A DNA stretch of 64,000 nt, taken from Roseiarcus sp963737365 (GTDB taxonomy: Bacteria; Pseudomonadota; Alphaproteobacteria; Rhizobiales; Beijerinckiaceae). The notes under the pieces are model-generated. The model had not been told where the DNA came from. It did no database searches and was given only the letters and a program-made list of their open reading frames with translations. The stretch spans positions 744,001-808,000 of the forward strand of contig CAVTSD010000007.1 in NCBI GenBank assembly GCA_963737365.1, in the 5' to 3' direction. Shown piece after piece: positions 8,955-19,110 of the stretch (position 1 is its first letter; each line of letters begins with the position of its first letter). A program made the position numbers and the translations under genes.

Positions 8955-9259
8955 GAAAGAGAGCCTTCGATCGAAAGACCGATGTTGTTTGCGAATGCGT
9001 TGAATTCGCCGTACGCCGCAGCGGTCAACGCGGACCAATGCTCAAACGCTGCCTCGGCGCTCGGAAATCGCCAAATCTCGACCGTCTCGAAATCCTGTTG
9101 GCCGCGGATATGATAGCGGCCGAGACGTGAGCCGCCGGCGGCGAGAGAAGCTTCTCCCGCCGTCGCCCATTCCTTTTGGTGGGCGTCCTAAGTCGTAGCG
9201 TCGAGCCCGTACCAATGGGGTCTCGGCCTCGCGTAGTGGATCCAGATGCACTCGCTCAT
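8951..9259 (-). pseudogene. Unknown ~102-aa protein gene interrupted by an amber codon
   Basis: Reading from the ATG at 9259 gives MSECIWIHYARPRPHWYG, then a TAG at 9190-9188 (codon 24), then a continuous, protein-like frame (GRYHIRGQQDFETVEIWRF, EAAFEHWSALTA) down to a TGA at 8951. The ATG overlaps the previous gene's stop (ATGA) and the TGA overlaps the ATPase start (ATGA), so the frame is clearly the genuine one. One base change (TAG from TGG, ...TTWDAH...) would repair it. I do not recognise the family; the Trp/Tyr/His-rich text resembles small enzymes or ligand-binding domains found in sugar operons. An alternative short start after the stop codon is not apparent. Confidence 0.7.
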
Positions 9260-9990
9260 GATCGGTTCGCGTCGGGTTGAATAAAGTCACTAAGCGGGCG
9301 AAGCCGGCCGACATAATGTCGCGAGGTTGTGAACTTGAAATCCGCCGCCTCCTCGTGGCCTCGCATAGCAAGGTCTACAGAGCCGAACGACGGCGCCTCC
9401 CACAGGCCGGCATGATGCCAGCGGCTCCCCCAATCGAGTCGGTGCCGCCCAGCAATGTTGATGCCGAGCGCGACGTCGCCTTTGAAGGCAACGTCGCATT
9501 CCTCGTCATAGGCCCGGCGCTCGGTTTTGGTCGCGGCAGACCAGGCGTCGTTCCACTCCCACAGGGCGAGAAAGCCCCAGGAATGGTCCGTCTGCTCACC
9601 GCGCCCTTGCACGGTCGAAAATTCCCTCGGACCGAGGAGCCATTCGGTCGCAAATCGGCGAGCCCAGCCTGCTTGCTCGAGACGGACCGTGCCGGCAAGC
9701 GCTGCCGATACCGAAGGCGCTTCGAAAGCGCCCACCATATCCGCGTCGTGGGCGAAACCCGTGTCGAAGACGTATGGCTCAGCCGGGGCATTTGGTTCAA
9801 ACATCGCGCGCACGGACATGAGCCATCCCTCGGCCTGCAATGTCTGCAAGACAGTCTTCAGTCGCCCAGCCTGGTCGCTTTCGAAGATGCCGCTCGCAAG
9901 CGGCTGGCGCCTCGCCGCGAAAGCGACAAGGCAACGGCCACTTCTTTCTGCGGCTGCGAAAACGTCTGTGGCCTCCGTTAGAAGCGTCAT
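9256..9990 (-). CDS. Unknown conserved-looking protein in transporter B operon
   Basis: 244-residue soluble protein with no signal peptide or membrane helix, and no family that I recognise. It is rich in Trp, Phe, Asp and Glu (ATEWLLGPREF, HSWGFLALWEWNDAW, LGINIAGRHRLDWGSRWHHAGLW), a composition typical of carbohydrate-active or cupin-like enzymes, but no catalytic motif can be named. The ATG at 9990 overlaps the btpA-like stop (ATGA), and its stop overlaps the start of the next small gene (ATGA). Being locked between a TIM-barrel gene and an ABC ATPase, it probably acts on the transported compound. Confidence 0.75.
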   Translation of the reverse strand: MTLLTEATDVFAAAERSGRCLVAFAARRQPLASGIFESDQAGRLKTVLQTLQAEGWLMSVRAMFEPNAPAEPYVFDTGFAHDADMVGAFEAPSVSAALAGTVRLEQAGWARRFATEWLLGPREFSTVQGRGEQTDHSWGFLALWEWNDAWSAATKTERRAYDEECDVAFKGDVALGINIAGRHRLDWGSRWHHAGLWEAPSFGSVDLAMRGHEEAADFKFTTSRHYVGRLRPLSDFIQPDANRS

Positions 9991-10871
9991 GACGCATCCC
10001 GGAATTTGGCGACAGCTTTCATCAACTGCTCCACGCGTCGCGGGTCGACCGGGTTCCACCAGCGACCGTCGCGCTTGAGCCACTGACCGACGATGGCTCC
10101 ATCGGCTGTCGGAAAGAGCGAAGGAACCAGATCCGCCGTGAGGCCCGACCCTACGATCACAGGCAAGTTCGTACCCGCTCGAACTTCGGCGACTTCCCGG
10201 GGGTCGGTTGGTGAGCCCGTGCGCGTCCCACTTGCGATCAGCACGTCGGCGTCGAACCATTCCGCGTCGGTCGCTTGCTCGGAAACGCTCCGGTCCGCCG
10301 TGACGGCGTGCGCTCCAAACTTCACGTGCACGTCAGCGAAGATCGCGACGTCGACCGCTCGGATGTTCGATCGATAGCGCATGGCTTCGGGCGCGGGACC
10401 GTTGAGGAAACCCTCGTTCGCCACATAGGCGTTCACCCATTGATTGGCCCGCACCCATGCCGCCCCGACCGCCTTGGCGACGCCAAGCGCAGGAATCACC
10501 CCGTTGGCGACACAAGTGATGCCGATCGGATTTGGGACAAGGGCCCGCACAGCAAGGCAAGCTGCGGTCAGCGCCGCAACCGTCGACGGTCCGATATGCT
10601 CAGGCCGAGAGAAGGGCATGTCGCTGGCGTTTTCAAGGATGATGCCGTCGACTCCGCCGTTCGAAAGCGTCTTCGCATCCGCTTCAGCGGCGGCGTAGAT
10701 TTCGCTCATCTTTTGCCCCTCATAGCGCGGGGCGCCAGGGAGGGGGGCCAGGTGAATGACCCCGATAATCGGCTTGCGCACGCGAAACAAACGTTCGAGC
10801 GCATCTGATTTTGGCGGCAGCACCTGAGGCTTGGCGCTTGGCAGGCCGTTGGGTTCGGAAAGAGCGGTCAT
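9987..10871 (-). CDS. BtpA/SgcQ-family TIM-barrel protein
   Basis: 294 residues, matching the BtpA/SgcQ family (predicted TIM-barrel enzyme, COG0434). Family features visible are GVIHLAPLPGAPRYEG near residue 40, GGVDGIILENASDMPF, FADVHVKFGAHAV and VIVGSGLTADLVPSLFPTADGAIVGQWLKRDG. BtpA was named for photosystem I biogenesis in cyanobacteria, but bacterial homologues mostly sit in sugar or nucleoside operons and probably act on phosphorylated metabolites. Here it directly follows gntR (ATGA overlap at 10868-10871) and precedes an unknown gene with another ATGA overlap. A role as lyase, isomerase or aldolase-like step after the PfkB kinases is an inference. Confidence 0.88.
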   Translation of the reverse strand: MTALSEPNGLPSAKPQVLPPKSDALERLFRVRKPIIGVIHLAPLPGAPRYEGQKMSEIYAAAEADAKTLSNGGVDGIILENASDMPFSRPEHIGPSTVAALTAACLAVRALVPNPIGITCVANGVIPALGVAKAVGAAWVRANQWVNAYVANEGFLNGPAPEAMRYRSNIRAVDVAIFADVHVKFGAHAVTADRSVSEQATDAEWFDADVLIASGTRTGSPTDPREVAEVRAGTNLPVIVGSGLTADLVPSLFPTADGAIVGQWLKRDGRWWNPVDPRRVEQLMKAVAKFRDAS

Positions 10872-11641
10872 TGCGTCCGTTTAGGCGTGCTGTTTCCAGC
10901 GAGTTCGATGACGAAGCGATACCGGTCGGCGCGGTAATGCATGACCGCATATTCAATGGGACGCCGATCCTCTGCGTGCGAACGGCGGCGGGCGACCAGG
11001 AGAGCCGATCCCGGCGGGACTTCGAGTCGGCGCGCCATCGCGGCGTCGGCCAGAGCAGCCTCGATACACTCCCTCGCGCCAGCAATTCTCGGCGCGGAGA
11101 ACTTCGCCAACCATGCATACAGCGACCCGGCATCGAGTTCATCCGGCGTGGGCTCGCGGCCTGCCGGGAAGATCCAGGGAGCGAGCCACAATTCCAGCAT
11201 GCCAATCGGTTCGTCGTCTGCGAACAGAAGCCTGCGAATGTAAAAAGCGGGAGCGCCGTCTTCGATTTCAAGCGACTCGGCAACTTCCCCTCGCGCCGGC
11301 GCGCTTTCCGCGCTGAATGTGGAGTAGGAGGGGCGCAGGCCGCGCTTGCGCATATCTTCCGAGAAGCTAGCAAGCTCGTTGACCGGCTGCTCGACCTTCG
11401 GCGCAAGCACAATCGAGCCGCGACCGGACTGCCGCGTGATCAGCCCCTCCTGCCGAAGCCTCTCGAGAGACGCGCGGGCCGTCGCGCGGCTGACCTGGAA
11501 GGTCGCATTGATTTCAGCCTCGGAAGGCAACACATCGCCGGGCCCGAACTCGCCCGCGGCTATGGAACAGCGCAACCGGTCGGCTATCTGGCGCCAGAGC
11601 GGCGCGGCATCAGTCGACAAATTCCCAGCGTTCCACAACAT
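10868..11641 (-). CDS. GntR-family (HutC/UTRA type) transcriptional regulator
   Basis: 257-residue regulator. The N-terminal winged helix-turn-helix spans roughly residues 10-80 (LWRQIADRLRCSIAAGEFGPGD split by VLPSEAEINATFQVSRATARASL). A UTRA ligand-binding domain follows (IRRLLFADDEPIGMLELWLAP, ALLVARRRSHAEDRRPIEYA). UTRA members usually sense sugar-phosphates, amino acids or related metabolites. It starts the leftward operon and faces the rightward operon across a 202-base AT-rich gap, so it can control both. It overlaps the btpA-like gene by four bases. Confidence 0.93.
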   Translation of the reverse strand: MLWNAGNLSTDAAPLWRQIADRLRCSIAAGEFGPGDVLPSEAEINATFQVSRATARASLERLRQEGLITRQSGRGSIVLAPKVEQPVNELASFSEDMRKRGLRPSYSTFSAESAPARGEVAESLEIEDGAPAFYIRRLLFADDEPIGMLELWLAPWIFPAGREPTPDELDAGSLYAWLAKFSAPRIAGARECIEAALADAAMARRLEVPPGSALLVARRRSHAEDRRPIEYAVMHYRADRYRFVIELAGNSTPKRTQ

Positions 11642-11843
11642 GAATTGAATTGTACGGACGTTATGGTGTTTGGTCTAGTTGCTGCGTGAGGCGAAAAATG
11701 CACAAATTTTGCATCTTTGCGGAAAATATCATCATTCCAACGATATAATTGGAGGCGTTAATTGTGCTTGCCACTCTAGCAATCCTGTGAAACGATTAAA
11801 TTGACCCAAAGGATTAGCGCTGCGGTCTGATCAGGAGCAGCTT
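11642..11843. promoter_or_regulatory. Divergent promoter region with candidate GntR operator
   Basis: This gap separates gntR (leftward) from the second binding-protein gene (rightward) and is far more AT-rich than the surroundings. Within it, 11698-11714 is an imperfect palindrome with ATGCA/TGCAT arms around CAAATTT, placed 57 bases from the gntR start. An AGGAG motif at 11831-11836 precedes the ATG at 11844. No convincing sigma70 boxes could be fixed with confidence. Confidence 0.45.
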
Positions 11844-12818
11844 ATGGATATCATTCATCGGAGAATGAACTGGGGCCTGGTTGCCGCGACCTGCGCGTTG
11901 ACGACTTTGCTCTCCTCGCAATCCGCTCAAGCCGCCGACCCCTCGATCGCCCTGATCCTGGGCGTTAAGGGAAGCCCGTTCGACGACGCGCTCGCCTGCG
12001 GCGCGCTCGACGCGGCGAAAAAGCTTGGACTGCATGTCGATCTTTTTGCGCCGGACCATTTCACTGGAGAATCTCAGGCGCCCGTGGTTGACGCGGTAAC
12101 TGCGCGAAAGCCTACGATCACGATCATCTCGCCCGCTGACGCAAATGGCGTGACCCGACCGTTGAAGCAGATGGCCGAGCGCGGAACAAAGATCATCACG
12201 GTCGACACGGTTGTCGCCGATCCGGCCTTCGTCGCGAGCGAGGTCATCACGTCAAACATCGCGGGAGGAAAGACCGCGGCGGCAGCGATGATCGAGGCTA
12301 TAAAGGGCAAGGGGCCAGTGCTGGTCATTACGAACCCGCCCGGCTCGATGGCGCAAGACGAGCGCGCCAAGGGTTTTGAGGAAGGCCTGAAGTCGGCTTC
12401 GGGCGTGACCTATCTCGGTCCGCAGTACCAGAACGACGATCCTCAGAAGGCCGCGGAGATCGTGACGTCGACGCTTGCCGCCCATCCGGACCTGGCTGGT
12501 ATTTTTTCGACCAATGATCAAGGCGCGATCGGTGCAATCACGGGCTTGCGTCAGGCCGGAGCGATCGGGCGCGTCAAGCTCGTCGCCTACGATTCGGCGG
12601 CTGCGGAGGTCAACGCTTTCAAGAACAAGCAGATCTCAGTCCTCATCGCTCAAGATCCAAAACGAGAGGGCGAGATGTCGGTCGAAATCGCGAAGAAGAT
12701 CCTCGACGGCCAACCCGTAGAGAAGCAGGTGCTTGCGGACACGGTGCCGATCATGAGCGGCGACCTAGCGAAGGCCGATCGCTACGAATACAAAAGCGAT
12801 TGTTCGCTGAGTTATTGA
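11844..12818 (+). CDS. Periplasmic sugar-binding protein (copy 2 of transporter B type)
   Basis: 324 residues with a signal peptide ending near residue 30 (SAQA/ADP). The mature part mirrors the product of 6186-7124: LGVKGSPF, RPLKQMAERGTKIITVD, VLVITNPPGSMAQDE, DDPQKAAEIVTSTL and GIFSTNDQGAIGA all recur. No permease of the same type lies next to it; the following genes are an amidase and a different binding protein. It therefore probably feeds the transporter B permease encoded across the divergent promoter, giving two receptors for one channel. It heads the rightward operon. Confidence 0.92.
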   Translation: MDIIHRRMNWGLVAATCALTTLLSSQSAQAADPSIALILGVKGSPFDDALACGALDAAKKLGLHVDLFAPDHFTGESQAPVVDAVTARKPTITIISPADANGVTRPLKQMAERGTKIITVDTVVADPAFVASEVITSNIAGGKTAAAAMIEAIKGKGPVLVITNPPGSMAQDERAKGFEEGLKSASGVTYLGPQYQNDDPQKAAEIVTSTLAAHPDLAGIFSTNDQGAIGAITGLRQAGAIGRVKLVAYDSAAAEVNAFKNKQISVLIAQDPKREGEMSVEIAKKILDGQPVEKQVLADTVPIMSGDLAKADRYEYKSDCSLSY

Positions 12819-12842
12819 CCCCGCTTCAGGACGCGTTCCGCT

Positions 12843-14294
12843 ATGCCGACCGCCACAGCCGACCTCATTAACCTGTTCGTCGAGAGCGACGCGCTTCGTC
12901 TGGCGGAACTCGTCCGACAAAAAGAGGTGACGCCGGCGGAATTGACGGAGACTGCGATCAACCTCATCGAGAGCCTGGACCCGAAACTGAACGCAGTCGT
13001 TATCCGGGATTTCGAACGCGCACGGGCTCGCGCGGCAGAGCCTGGCCCAAACGGTCCTTTCGGCGGCGTTCCCTATCTTCTCAAGAATATCGGCTCCGGT
13101 TGCGAAGGCTTGCCTCTCACCAACAGTCTGCCGTTCCGGAAGGAATACGTTAGCCCGTCGGACTCCGAGATGGTGCGTAGGATCAAGTCCTCCGGCCTGA
13201 ACATTCTGGGGCGCACCAACGTACCTGAGCAGGGGTGGTGCATCTCGACCGAGCCGCGCATGTATGGCCCGACGGTGAACCCGTGGAACACAGCCGTTAC
13301 CGCGGGCGGGTCGAGCGGCGGGGCAGTTTCGGCGGTCGCATCGCGCATGATTCCGATGGCGGAAGCAAGCGACGGGGGCGGATCCATACGGGCGCCTGCC
13401 TCGTGCTGCGGGGTGGTCGGGCTCAAGCCGTCGCGCGGTCGGATCTCTTATGGCCCTGATGACGTCGACGTCTGGTTCGGGAGCGTGTCGACATTCGCGG
13501 TCACCCGCTCCGTAAGGGACACGGCGTCATTGCTTGACGCGACGGCCGTCATCATGCCCGGGGATCCCTATACGCCTCCGACGCCGGCGCAGAGCTGGCT
13601 CGATTGCCTTCGCGAGCCAATGAAACCGCTCAAGATCGGCTACGCGTTGACGCCGCCCTGGGGCGGGCCGTTCGCTTCCGAAGTAACCGATGCGATGAAT
13701 CAGACGTTATCCCTCCTTGAGGAGCTCGGCCATGCTCTCGAAGAGCACCCGATGGTCACCGACCTCGAGGCGGCGTGGCGCGACTATAACCAGATGAACT
13801 CCGTCCAGACCGTCCTCGAATTCGAGGATATGGCGAAGCTGCTCGGCCGGCCGATCCCGGAGTCGGAACTGATTGCGTTCAACCGGGCCTGGCTGGGACG
13901 CGGGCGCGGGCTTTCCGCGCGCGACTATGCAAGGAGCGTTGCAGCGGTTCGAAAGGCCAATCAGAGCGTGCAGGCGGAACTCGCGGCATTCGATGTATTT
14001 CTTACGCCGACCCTCACTCAGTTGCCCCGGCCTGTCGGCTATTGGGATCTGAACGAGCCCAATTTCGACAAATACATCGCAACATGGACGGACGCGGCGT
14101 TCCTCTTCCCCTTCAATCTTTCCGGCCTGCCGGCGATATCCGTGCCGGCAGCCTGGACCGAGGACGATATTCCCATCGGCGTGCAGCTCGTCGGACGTTA
14201 CGGGGATGAAGCCACGATCCTTCAACTTTCCGCGCAACTCGAACAGGTGAGGCCGTGGATTCATCGCCGGCCCTCAATCTGCGCAGGAGCGTAG
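12843..14294 (+). CDS. Amidase-signature family amidohydrolase
   Basis: 483-residue enzyme of the amidase signature (AS) family, which hydrolyses carboxamide bonds with a Ser-cisSer-Lys triad. The triad can be placed at Lys81 (PYLLKNIG), Ser157 in GGSSGG and nucleophile Ser181 in DGGGSIRAPA; the 24-residue spacing of the two serines equals that of well-studied family members. The C-terminal region FNLSGLPAISVPAAWTEDD and GVQLVGRYGDE is also typical. No signal peptide, so it acts in the cytoplasm. Placed between two binding-protein genes, it probably cleaves an amide in the imported compound. Real substrate unknown; indole acetamide hydrolase and aryl amidases belong to the same family. Confidence 0.93.
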   Translation: MPTATADLINLFVESDALRLAELVRQKEVTPAELTETAINLIESLDPKLNAVVIRDFERARARAAEPGPNGPFGGVPYLLKNIGSGCEGLPLTNSLPFRKEYVSPSDSEMVRRIKSSGLNILGRTNVPEQGWCISTEPRMYGPTVNPWNTAVTAGGSSGGAVSAVASRMIPMAEASDGGGSIRAPASCCGVVGLKPSRGRISYGPDDVDVWFGSVSTFAVTRSVRDTASLLDATAVIMPGDPYTPPTPAQSWLDCLREPMKPLKIGYALTPPWGGPFASEVTDAMNQTLSLLEELGHALEEHPMVTDLEAAWRDYNQMNSVQTVLEFEDMAKLLGRPIPESELIAFNRAWLGRGRGLSARDYARSVAAVRKANQSVQAELAAFDVFLTPTLTQLPRPVGYWDLNEPNFDKYIATWTDAAFLFPFNLSGLPAISVPAAWTEDDIPIGVQLVGRYGDEATILQLSAQLEQVRPWIHRRPSICAGA

Positions 14295-14348
14295 TGCGAA
14301 GCGGCGGGCATGCCGGGTGCTATTGAAACGAAGTTTGGAGGAGCCGAC

Positions 14349-15452
14349 ATGTTGAAGCGATTGATACTGACCGCTGCCCTGTCTTTGGCCGCGCTGTCCT
14401 CGGCTTGGGCCGAGGAGAAGCTGCCGGTCACCGGTAAGACTTGCTCAGAGCTCCTTGCCTTCTACAAGAACCTGCCCTTCACCTCGATCTTGCCGCTACC
14501 CGATGGGCCGGTCTCCATTCCCGGAAAGACAGGCGATATAACAATCGGGTTTTCGCAGACAGGCTTCAATCATCCCTGGCGCACTGCGATGCTGGCGGCG
14601 CTTCAAGCGGAGGCCTGCCGGCACCCGAACATCAAACTCGTTGTGGTTGACGGCAATGTCGACGTCGCCAAGCAGAACAATGACGTGCATGATCTTCTCG
14701 CGCGCGGCGTCGATGCGGTGCTCATGAGCCCCGTTGAGTCCGCGGCGCTTGCTCCCGCCGCCCGCGCGGTTATGTCCGCGGGCCTCCCGCTTATCGTCAT
14801 GGATCGCGACGTTCCAACCGATAAGACTTTGTTCATCGGGCAGAGCAACGTGACGATGGCGGAAGGCGTCGCCGAAAAAATGGCGAAGGACCTGGGAGGC
14901 AAGGGCAACATCGTCGTCATCACGGGTCTCAAAGGCTCGTCAGCGGCAGTCGATCGCGACAAGGGCATGAAGAACGTCCTCGCGAAATATCCCGACATCA
15001 AGGTCCTGGCGACTGGAGATGGACAGTGGATTCGCGATCCGTCCGTGCCGATCATGGAAGACTTCCTGACGGCTTATCCGAAGATCGATGCAGTCTTCTC
15101 GCACGCAGAGGAATCGGCCTGGGGAGCCCAGCTTGCCATCGCGCGGGGCAATCGCTGCAAAGATGACATCAAGCAATATACGTTCGACGGCTCGAACGCC
15201 GGGTTCAAGGCCGTCAAGGCTGGCACTTTTCAGGCTGACGGGAACTACACGCCCTACATTGCCGATATCGGCCTCAGAGCTGCGATCTACAAACTTATGG
15301 GCAAAGACATTCCGGGTGAGCAGGCTTATCAGTTTCCCGGGAAAGAGCTCGTCCTTCCGGACAGCCCGACGGTTGTTCGGGCGAACGCTGACGAATGGAT
15401 TGGGCGCGGTTGGGGCGACTTTGAGCCGACCCCGGACCCTTGCAAGAAATAG
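14349..15452 (+). CDS. Periplasmic sugar-binding protein (transporter C)
   Basis: 367 residues from the ATG at 14349, which follows a GGAGGAG ribosome site; an in-frame start at 14310 would hide the signal peptide. The signal ends near residue 21 (SSAWA/EE). The mature domain starts a little later than usual (ITIGFSQTGFNHPWR) after an acidic leader with one Cys (GKTCSELLAFY) that could pair with the C-terminal Cys. RbsB-type features: DARGVDAVLMSPVES-like strand, GQSNVTMAEGVAEKM, VFSHAEESAWGAQLA. It belongs with the double-domain ATPase and permease that follow. Confidence 0.92.
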   Translation: MLKRLILTAALSLAALSSAWAEEKLPVTGKTCSELLAFYKNLPFTSILPLPDGPVSIPGKTGDITIGFSQTGFNHPWRTAMLAALQAEACRHPNIKLVVVDGNVDVAKQNNDVHDLLARGVDAVLMSPVESAALAPAARAVMSAGLPLIVMDRDVPTDKTLFIGQSNVTMAEGVAEKMAKDLGGKGNIVVITGLKGSSAAVDRDKGMKNVLAKYPDIKVLATGDGQWIRDPSVPIMEDFLTAYPKIDAVFSHAEESAWGAQLAIARGNRCKDDIKQYTFDGSNAGFKAVKAGTFQADGNYTPYIADIGLRAAIYKLMGKDIPGEQAYQFPGKELVLPDSPTVVRANADEWIGRGWGDFEPTPDPCKK

Positions 15453-15470
15453 CGCGCGTAACTCCGGGTC

Positions 15471-16977
<1,507 letters not shown>

Positions 16978-16988
<11 letters not shown>

Positions 16989-17932
16989 GCGCCGCATCGC
17001 GCTTAGCGCCGTCGCGCGGACATGGCAGCGTTTGGGCGTTCTCGCCGCGCTGGTGCTGCTTGTCATCGCTGCGTCGTTCCTGTCGCATCGCTTCCTGACG
17101 GTTCCCAATCTCCTTAACGTGCTTCGGCAGGTGTCGATTGTTGGCATTCTCGCGATCGGCATGACGTTCGTTATCCTTGCGCGTGGCATCGATCTCTCCG
17201 TTGGATCGATCCTCGGCATCGCGGTGGTCCTGTTTGCTGGCTCGATGGACAGCCGGGGGATGATCGTGGCCATCCCGCTCGGAATGGGCGCAGCGGCGCT
17301 GGCGGGTCTCATCAATGGCGTCGGCGTCGCCTATGGGGGACTTCCGCCCTTCATAATGACGCTCGGCATGCTATCCTTCGCGCGCGGGCTCGCTTTCATC
17401 TACACGGGCGGCACGCCGGTGCCGATCAACAACGAGAGTTTCTATGCCCTCGGCAACGGTTATTTGGCGGGCGTTCCAATCCCGGCGCTAATTCTCTTCG
17501 CGAACTCTCACCGTCAGCGGCTTCGTTCTTGAACTGACGCCGTTTGGGAGGTCAGTCTACGCCATCGGCTCAAACGAGGAAGCAGCCCGGCTGTCCGGCG
17601 TCCCGGTCAAAGTTTACACAACGCTCGTTTATGTCATCTCGGGCTTTTTGTCTGGGCTCGCGGGCCTCGTCTATGCATCGCAGCTCAGCATCGGCACCCC
17701 CATCGCCGGCCAAGGCTACGAACTGGACGCCATCGCCGCCGTTGTCGTCGGCGGCACGTCGCTCTTCGGGGGCAAGGGGTCGGTGGCTGGCACTTTCCTT
17801 GGCACTCTGATCATCGGAGTGCTCGCGAACACGCTCAATCTCACGGGCGTCGACCCGTTCGTTCAGCAGCTTTTCAAGGGAGCACTGATCGTGGCTGCGG
17901 TCTTCATCATGAGCCGGACGAGAAGATCATGA
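16978..17932 (+). CDS. Sugar ABC transporter permease (transporter C), frameshifted
   Basis: CUT2 permease, about 317 residues after correcting one base. The TTG start at 16978 overlaps the ATPase stop. The first part carries the hallmark ARGIDLSVGSILGIA and runs to GVPIPALILFA. Then the frame breaks at 17503-17504, where GCGAACTC has one A too many; GCGACTC continues as TLTVSGFVLELTPFGRS and IGSNEEAARLSG to the end, including GGTSLFGGKGS. Length minus one base is divisible by three. The TGA at the end overlaps the ATG of the following peptidase gene. A sequence error is as likely as inactivation. Confidence 0.85.
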
Positions 17933-19110
17933 GCGACGCCCTGAGTCTTGAGGAGGCGCTAGACGCTCTGCGTCCGCGAGTGGATCGTTATGTCACCTTG
18001 GATCGCGTGCGCAGATATTTGTCGGCGTTTGTCGATACGCCCGCGCCGTCGACCGCCGCAGGCGCGTTGCGCTTTCCCGTCTTGAAACGCCTGCTCGCGG
18101 CGGACGGCGCTTTCGACACCGGTCGGCTTCGCCTTGATCCGGATTTTGGCGGCGTCGGAAGTCCTGTCGTCTTTACCGGCGGCGCGGGGGTAGAGAAGCC
18201 GTTCTGGGCTGTCGCACATCTGGACACGATCAGCTACCTTGTACAGCCGGAGCAGGGCGGTCGGACCCCGCTTGTCCCCTACTGCGTCCATCTCATGCAT
18301 GACGCTGAGTGCCCCGCGAACGCTTACCGGTATGATGTTGAATCGAACCGCTATCGCGTAATCGCTGAAGGTAGGATTGAATCTTCGGCCGGATCGCCTT
18401 TCTTTCGGGCCACAACTCCGGACGTCCGGCTTCGGCCCGGCGATCGGATCGCGCCGATGTCTTCCTTTAAAGATCTTGGGCAGGGCGGCCTCTTTACCGG
18501 CCTCATGGACAATGCAGGCGGCGTTGCGGCGCTAGCGGTCGCCGCGCCGGTTCTCGCCGAAGCGGGCGTAGAAGCCATGCTGGCCTTTCCCGATGAGGAG
18601 GAGGGGCCAGTGGGAGCAGGCAACCAAACAATGTGCCGAGGCAGCGCCCGTATCGCCAGCCTTCTTCCGCCGCCGAAGCTCGTGCTTATTGCGGACGTCC
18701 AACAGGGCGGGGGCGACCCGGACGCCGACACGCGGGGAGGTGTGGAGAATTCGACACGGTTGGGCGGGGGCGCTGTTCTCGCCGAATTCTCAAGCCTCGC
18801 TCGAGGCGCGGTCACGCCTCTGGGTCTCTATGGATTGGCCCGACGCATGGCTGGTGTGATTGCCGGATTTGGCGTGCAGGTGCAGGAATCGAACAATGCC
18901 TATTCCTCGCGCAGCGACGACGTGAGCGTCATGATGAAGACACCCAACGTGCTGCTTCTCGGCTATCCGGGGTTCAACCGGCATTTCGATCGAGGCTTGC
19001 CGCGCGCACATCTCGACGACGTGATCAATCTTGCGAAAGCGGTGATTTACGCCTCGGCCCTCGGCTCGATTTTCGAGCATCGGCGCACCGCGATGCTTCG
19101 AGAGTCGTGA
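17929..19110 (+). CDS. M42/M28-like zinc aminopeptidase-type hydrolase
   Basis: 393-residue cytoplasmic protein with the two-metal site layout of clan MH peptidases: His-Asp in AVAHLDTISY, Asp in LMDNAGG, Glu-Glu in FPDEEEGPVGAGN, Asp in LIADVQQGGG, and a final His in FNRHFDRGLPRAHLDD. It resembles M42-type glutamyl aminopeptidases and CelM-like proteins more than classic M28. ATGA overlap with the permease before and TGATG overlap with the PfkB gene after it show that it belongs to the transport operon. It may release amino acids or acyl groups from an imported conjugate; the exact substrate is unknown. Confidence 0.8.
   Translation: MSDALSLEEALDALRPRVDRYVTLDRVRRYLSAFVDTPAPSTAAGALRFPVLKRLLAADGAFDTGRLRLDPDFGGVGSPVVFTGGAGVEKPFWAVAHLDTISYLVQPEQGGRTPLVPYCVHLMHDAECPANAYRYDVESNRYRVIAEGRIESSAGSPFFRATTPDVRLRPGDRIAPMSSFKDLGQGGLFTGLMDNAGGVAALAVAAPVLAEAGVEAMLAFPDEEEGPVGAGNQTMCRGSARIASLLPPPKLVLIADVQQGGGDPDADTRGGVENSTRLGGGAVLAEFSSLARGAVTPLGLYGLARRMAGVIAGFGVQVQESNNAYSSRSDDVSVMMKTPNVLLLGYPGFNRHFDRGLPRAHLDDVINLAKAVIYASALGSIFEHRRTAMLRES

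Noticed and set aside
9042..9371. 109-codon frame on the minus strand over the coupled unknown genes
   Set aside because: Arg-rich and out of frame with the ATGA-linked gene chain; the amber-interrupted frame fits the overlaps better.
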